A stretch of DNA of 64,000 bases from positions 496,001-560,000 of the forward strand of contig NZ_JAAZWE010000003.1 of assembly GCF_013185185.1 (NCBI RefSeq). The letters are read 5' to 3'. Source of the stretch: Saccharibacillus endophyticus. Its GTDB lineage: Bacteria > Bacillota > Bacilli > Paenibacillales > Paenibacillaceae. The first letter of the stretch is position 1; the number at the start of each line of letters is the position of its first letter. This document shows, in pieces, positions 60,443 to 64,000 of the stretch. A program made the translations under genes and the position numbers. The notes below the pieces were generated by a model. The model was not told the origin of the DNA. It saw only the letters and a list, made by a program, of their open reading frames with translations, and did no database searches.

Positions 60443-60538
60443 CTACCAGTCCCGTTCTTGCAGCGCCGTCTCCGGATCGATCTCGATTCCGCGCGCTTGC
60501 AAGATCTGCTCGACGGTCTCGAACTCGCTATTCGTCAT
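60443..60538 (-). CDS. Possible 31-residue protein overlapping lysR
   Basis: An ATG at 60538 inside the last codons of the LysR gene opens a 31-codon frame, MTNSEFETVEQILQARGIEI then DPETALQERDW, ending at TAG (60445-60443). It overlaps the regulator by 11 nt, so it could be translationally coupled; no strong ribosome-binding site is seen. It is acidic and soluble. It is a candidate only. Confidence 0.35.
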   Translation of the reverse strand: MTNSEFETVEQILQARGIEIDPETALQERDW

Positions 60539-61433
60539 GCTTGATTCTGTTCACTTCGCGGATTACTTGCAGCAGATTGGCCGCTGCCGGCGATAAAGCT
60601 TCATCTCGCCGCGTGCAGATCGCAATGACGTTCTCCAGCGAAAAACCTTCGACATGAACGCGGCATAGCCAGCCTCGCTCCACGTCGTCGCGAACAACAA
60701 GAGAAGAAACGAAGTTGGCGCCGTACCCTGCAATGACAGCACGGGTCGCTTCATGCAGGCCGCTGAACTGTAAAGCTACGCGAGGCGCGGGCAGACCGTG
60801 CGTGCGGCACAGCGCGAACAGCCGTTCACGCGTCGAGCTGCCTTCGGCGCGCATGACGAACGGCTCGCGCATCATGTCGGTCAGCGAGACGCTACGGTTT
60901 GCATAAGGATGTGCAGGCGCTACGACAAACCATAGTTCGTCGCGAAACAACTCTTCGGCTTCGATCTCGTCCGAATACTGTTCAGGCGATCCGCCGTATA
61001 GAGCGATGTCCGCTTGCAGATCCAGCAGCCGCCGTAGTGCGCCGCCTGAATGAGTGGTCGTAATCGACAACTCCGCCTGCTCATAGCGCTGCTTGAATGC
61101 CGCGATCCAGCCGGGCAGCAGAAAATGAGCAGGCAGATAGGTTGCCGCAATCGCTACGCTGCCGACCGCGCCATGCTTATACTGCTCGGCGAATTGTTCG
61201 ATCCGGCGTTCGGCCGCGAAGAGTCGATGCGCAAGCCGATACACTTCTTGCCCGGCTTCGGTAAGCGCAATGCCTCTGCCTTCGCGCCGCAGCAATACTA
61301 GCGATAACTCCTGCTCGAACTTTTTGATCTGCGCGGTGATGGCAGGTTGGCTGATGCTTAACTTTTCCGAGGCTCGGGTGACGCTCCCCAGGGAAGCTGT
61401 TTGGTAAAACAAACGCAGCGCATGCAGATTCAT
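60528..61433 (-). CDS. LysR-family transcriptional regulator
   Basis: This 301-residue regulator has an N-terminal winged helix-turn-helix (MNLHALRLFYQTASLGSVTR, then ASEKLSISQPAITAQIKKFE) and a two-lobed effector domain (about 90-295). The ATG at 61433 follows GAAAGGAGC. It is divergent from the O-methyltransferase gene, the usual LysR arrangement, and probably controls it from the operator at 61478. Confidence 0.9.
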   Translation of the reverse strand: MNLHALRLFYQTASLGSVTRASEKLSISQPAITAQIKKFEQELSLVLLRREGRGIALTEAGQEVYRLAHRLFAAERRIEQFAEQYKHGAVGSVAIAATYLPAHFLLPGWIAAFKQRYEQAELSITTTHSGGALRRLLDLQADIALYGGSPEQYSDEIEAEELFRDELWFVVAPAHPYANRSVSLTDMMREPFVMRAEGSSTRERLFALCRTHGLPAPRVALQFSGLHEATRAVIAGYGANFVSSLVVRDDVERGWLCRVHVEGFSLENVIAICTRRDEALSPAAANLLQVIREVNRIKHDE

Positions 61434-61477
61434 GGAAGCTCCTTTCTCTATTTTGTCCAATAGCAGATCGTTAATTA

Positions 61478-61490
61478 ATACATTTTGTAT
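61478..61490. promoter_or_regulatory. LysR T-N11-A box
   Basis: ATACATTTTGTAT is a dyad with T-N11-A spacing midway between lysR and the O-methyltransferase gene. A -10-like TACAAT lies at about 61538-61543 for the plus-strand gene. Confidence 0.5.
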
Positions 61491-61585
61491 ATGGTTTGTG
61501 GATAAAGATATATTATATTTATTTCTTTTCTCCGTCTACAATAAGGGTGCAACAACCATTCATTCTTGAAAGGAACGTGATTTTG

Positions 61586-62278
61586 ATGAATAGAAACGTA
61601 CAATCGCAAGACCGCTCGCACACCTGGGCCAAAGTGGATCGTTATCTGGAGCGAAAGCTGCTCATGCCTGACGCTGCGCTGGAAGAAGCTTTATCTGCCA
61701 ATGAAGTCGCCGGGCTGCCAAACTACGATGTTTCTCCGCTTCAAGGCAAACTGCTGCATCTGCTTATTCGGATGAGTCGCGCAAAGCGTGTGCTGGAGAT
61801 CGGGACGCTGGGCGGATATAGCGCGATTTGGATCGCAAGAGCTTTACCGCAAGAAGGCAAGCTGACGACACTTGAACTGGACCCTAGGCATGCGGAAGTG
61901 GCTCGGACCAACCTGCGCCATGCGGCGATTCCTGACGAACAGGTCGAGATTCGGGTGGGGGATGCACGCATGCAGCTGGCGCGGTTGGAGGACGAAGGTA
62001 CGGAAGCTTTTGATTTTATTTTCATCGACGCGGATAAGCCCAGCAACCCGGCCTATCTGGAAGCGGCGCTTCGATTGTCGAAGCCGGGAACGGTGATCTT
62101 GGCGGACAATGTGGTGCGTGGCGGCGAAGTTATTGAGGAATCGAGCGCGGATGCGAGGGTGCAGGGGATTCGCGAGTTTTTCGAACGGTTGGAAGGAGAT
62201 CAGCGGATCGAATCGACAGCTTTGCAGACGGTAGGCATCAAAGGATACGACGGTTTTATGATGGGGATTGTGCGTTGA
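61586..62278 (+). CDS. SAM-dependent O-methyltransferase
   Basis: This 230-residue class I methyltransferase of the caffeoyl-CoA/catechol O-methyltransferase group has the SAM motif VLEIGTLGGYSA (near residue 70), an acidic residue in TLELDP, FIFIDADKPSNP (metal and catalytic Asp, near 142) and ADNVVRGGEV (near 168). The ATG at 61586 has AAAGGAACGTGA ahead; GTG at 61577 is an alternative. It is under the divergent LysR. The acceptor is unknown; relatives methylate catechol-type hydroxyls. Confidence 0.88.
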   Translation: MNRNVQSQDRSHTWAKVDRYLERKLLMPDAALEEALSANEVAGLPNYDVSPLQGKLLHLLIRMSRAKRVLEIGTLGGYSAIWIARALPQEGKLTTLELDPRHAEVARTNLRHAAIPDEQVEIRVGDARMQLARLEDEGTEAFDFIFIDADKPSNPAYLEAALRLSKPGTVILADNVVRGGEVIEESSADARVQGIREFFERLEGDQRIESTALQTVGIKGYDGFMMGIVR

Positions 62279-62310
62279 TACGGGAGAATAGGCTTTGGAC
62301 AGGACAGAAC

Positions 62311-62349
62311 AAAAGCAGCGGCTCCTTTTAAGGGATGCAGCTGCTTTTT
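62311..62349. terminator. Bidirectional terminator
   Basis: AAAAGCAG (62311-62318) pairs with CTGCTTTT (62341-62348). It lies between the converging methyltransferase and cyclase genes. Confidence 0.75.
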
Positions 62350-62368
62350 GATTATAAACGACGAAGTT

Positions 62369-63106
62369 TTAAGGCAGGATCGCGAACGAGCGTACCGGGA
62401 ATCCCGACGCTTTTTCCGCTTTGGGCACGATATTGAAGATCACGGCGCCTTTCGGCGGAAGCAGATGCAGGTTTGTTAACAGTTCCACTTGATACGCGTC
62501 CTGCTCCAGTACATAATATTCGCCGATCAGCGCACCGTTTTTCGTATAATCGGCCGCGGAATCGGTATCGAACGTCTCATGACCGACAGCCGCGATCTTG
62601 CGTTCACGAAAAAGAAATTTCAGTGCTTCGAGCGACCAGCCGGGAGCATGATTGTTCCCGTCCGCATCTTTGTTTTCGAACTGTTCCTGACTGGGCCAGC
62701 GTTTGCTCCAGTCGGTGCGCAGCGCGACGAAGCTGCCGGCTTCGATCGTTCCCTGCTTCGTTTCGAACTCTTCGATATCCTGCACACTCAATGAGTAATC
62801 GGCATCGGCGGCAGCTTCCTCGGACTTGTCGATCACGACCAGCGGCAGCACAAGTTCTTTCAAGTCCAGTTCATCCAGATAACGTGTATCGCGCACAAAA
62901 TGAATCGGGGCGTCCAGATGCGTTCCGTACTGTCCGGCAAAACTGAAGCGCTGCGCGAAAAATCCGTCTTCGTGATCGAACAGCGTTTCGAACTCGGCAG
63001 GCGCGAACGCGGCAAAATGCGGAGAGTCCGGTCCGAAGGTATGGGTCAGGTCGATCCATTGTTTTTGTTTGAGCAATTTGAGCGCGTCGAGAAGTTCGTT
63101 GGTCAT
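62369..63106 (-). CDS. Cyclase-family (KynB-like) metal hydrolase
   Basis: This 245-residue protein of the cyclase family (arylformamidase KynB relatives) has the metal motif GTHLDAPIHF (near residue 60) and a conserved VGHETFDTDS segment near 175. Relatives hydrolyse formylkynurenine, cyclic amides or isatin. The ATG at 63106 follows AGAGGTGGG. It is a single gene; the substrate is not determinable. Confidence 0.85.
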   Translation of the reverse strand: MTNELLDALKLLKQKQWIDLTHTFGPDSPHFAAFAPAEFETLFDHEDGFFAQRFSFAGQYGTHLDAPIHFVRDTRYLDELDLKELVLPLVVIDKSEEAAADADYSLSVQDIEEFETKQGTIEAGSFVALRTDWSKRWPSQEQFENKDADGNNHAPGWSLEALKFLFRERKIAAVGHETFDTDSAADYTKNGALIGEYYVLEQDAYQVELLTNLHLLPPKGAVIFNIVPKAEKASGFPVRSFAILP

Positions 63107-63289
63107 GAATACCCACCTCTTTTTTCCTTTTTTAATGGTTTATTATAAGTGAAAACGTTTCGGGAAAACAAGCGCCAGGCTTGGCGTAAGCCTAACCGTT
63201 GGCCATATTGGGAGAATTACGGGTTTTTTCGCGCTTTGGCCTATGCTAACATGGAAATTAATGCATGGGCGGGAAGGGGGAGCGAAAAG

Positions 63290-63739
63290 ATGGAATACAA
63301 TAAAACGACTCGCGCGGTACTGGCTTTTAGCGCATTGGCCATTTTGATTTTTATTCCTTTGCGCGTCGAAATCGGATATCCGGCGATTTATTATACGGTT
63401 ATCGCTTTGATCGGAATCCGGGTCGGCTTTTTATTGATCAATGACAAGAAAAACGAAGAGCGTTTTTTCAAAAGTTGGGCACGGAAAAAGTCTTGGCCGA
63501 AGCTGCTGGTCGTCTTGACCGAAGCGTTGAAGTCCTTGGTTTTGCTGCTTCTGATTGTGATTTTCGGGCAGGTTGTCGTGAACGGAACTGACTTCGCGGG
63601 GTTGGTAAACGGAATGGCGTTAGGCGCTCGAATCGCCATTGCGGCGATGCTGGTCGCGTTCAGCGTCATCCTGGGCTTCGTTAATTTGTATGAAAAAAAC
63701 CGGAAATATGATCGGTTATACGCACAATTTCATCCGTAA
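63290..63739 (+). CDS. Membrane protein, unknown function
   Basis: This 149-residue protein has about four hydrophobic segments (12-30, 33-50, 78-98, 112-132). The start ATG at 63290 follows GGAAGGGGGAGCG; the longer upstream frame from 63149 lacks a ribosome-binding site and is not membrane-like. No family is recognised. Confidence 0.65.
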   Translation: MEYNKTTRAVLAFSALAILIFIPLRVEIGYPAIYYTVIALIGIRVGFLLINDKKNEERFFKSWARKKSWPKLLVVLTEALKSLVLLLLIVIFGQVVVNGTDFAGLVNGMALGARIAIAAMLVAFSVILGFVNLYEKNRKYDRLYAQFHP

Positions 63740-63742
63740 ACG

Positions 63743-63791
63743 AAAGCACAGATCTCCCTGCGCAAGTACGCCGGGCAGCCTGTGCTTTTTT
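63743..63791. terminator. Bidirectional terminator
   Basis: AAAGCACAG (63743-63751) pairs with CTGTGCTTT (63780-63788), with T's after. Confidence 0.85.
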
Positions 63792-63793
63792 AC

Positions 63794-64000
63794 TTACCGA
63801 TGTTTCCAATAGGTTCGATAGACACGCGGAGCATCCAACTCCGCTCTTAAATCGCGTGCCGCTTCCGCGATCCAGAACGGATTGCGCAGCAGAGGCCGTC
63901 CGATCGCGATCAGATGCTCCGGTTGGGGAAGTCCCTCCTTTTGCCAGCGAATCGCGAGTTCGGTACAATCGATTACAAAGATAAAGCTTCGTAGTGAACA
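63794..64000 (-). CDS. Old-yellow-enzyme-like oxidoreductase, C-terminal part
   Basis: The gene runs off the right edge; 68 C-terminal residues are visible on the minus strand, ending at TAA (63796-63794). The segment LIAIGRPLLRNPFWIAEAAR matches the end of NADPH-dependent OYE proteins such as YqjM/NamA, whose family form is GRELLRNPYW. The final residues are VYRTYWKHR. These enzymes reduce activated C=C bonds with FMN. Only the end is available, so the subfamily is uncertain. Confidence 0.7.
   Translation of the reverse strand, partial: CSLRSFIFVIDCTELAIRWQKEGLPQPEHLIAIGRPLLRNPFWIAEAARDLRAELDAPRVYRTYWKHR

Noticed and set aside
1..64000. tRNA, rRNA or prophage genes
   Set aside because: No cloverleaf with a conserved TTC loop, no ribosomal sequence and no integrase, capsid or terminase gene was recognised.

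Overview
The window looks like chromosomal DNA of a spore-former-type Gram-positive bacterium of the Paenibacillaceae (Paenibacillus or Saccharibacillus-like). The reasons are strong AGGAGG ribosome-binding sites, frequent TTG and GTG starts, intrinsic terminators with long T runs, lipoprotein signal peptides, a YesM/YesN-type sugar sensor pair, an RsbQ homologue, a SteT-like exchanger and an rbsRKDACB operon. GC content is moderate by eye. I see no tRNA, rRNA, CRISPR array, transposase or prophage.

Layout. 1-11900 is an allantoin utilisation locus: the 3' end of allC, a purine/allantoin permease, allB, then (after an AT-rich insert with palindromic repeats and a divergent hydrolase plus AEC-transporter pair) two fused genes, allF-allG and allH-allK. 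The visible enzymes would take allantoin to allantoate and, further down, oxalurate to oxamate plus carbamoyl phosphate and then ATP; the intermediate enzymes are not visible here. 12000-18000 is a complete ribose operon with its LacI-type repressor. 18100-18900 holds a DUF1697 gene and a decayed chemoreceptor end. 18900-23900 (minus strand) is a methionine-uptake and SAM-recycling operon (metN, metI, luxS, an SDR, metQ, mtnN). 24000-27300 holds small secreted or hypothetical genes, a formylglycine-enzyme-like protein and a hydrolase. 27400-32500 is a giant secreted GH81 beta-1,3-glucanase with six F5/8 type C modules.

32800-34700 pairs an RsbQ-type hydrolase with an RsbP-like PAS protein whose output is a GGDEF domain instead of a phosphatase. 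35000-39200 holds a PAF-acetylhydrolase-like protein and a BMP-type binding lipoprotein directly ahead of a chemoreceptor. 39300-45000 holds a flavin reductase, a TerC protein, a hydrolase with a predicted Cys nucleophile, a sugar-phosphate isomerase-like protein and two tandem MORN-repeat paralogues. 45000-51000 holds an HD protein, a TetR/ABC/FtsX export operon with twin operators, and a SteT-like permease. 51100-57400 is a sugar ABC importer (no ATPase) with its YesM/YesN-type sensor pair. 57500-64000 holds a membrane protein, a PilZ protein, a two-gene RNA-repair cassette (kinase-HD plus RNA ligase), a LysR regulator divergent from an O-methyltransferase, a cyclase-family hydrolase, a membrane protein and the 3' end of an old-yellow-enzyme-like gene.

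Five full copies and one half copy of a roughly 130-200 bp palindromic intergenic element are scattered in the window. Base changes in one arm are matched in the other, so the fold appears to be kept. The items most worth follow-up are this element, the all-gene fusions, the RsbQ/PAS-GGDEF pair and the RNA-repair pair. No similarity search was run: family calls come from motifs and remembered family sequences.
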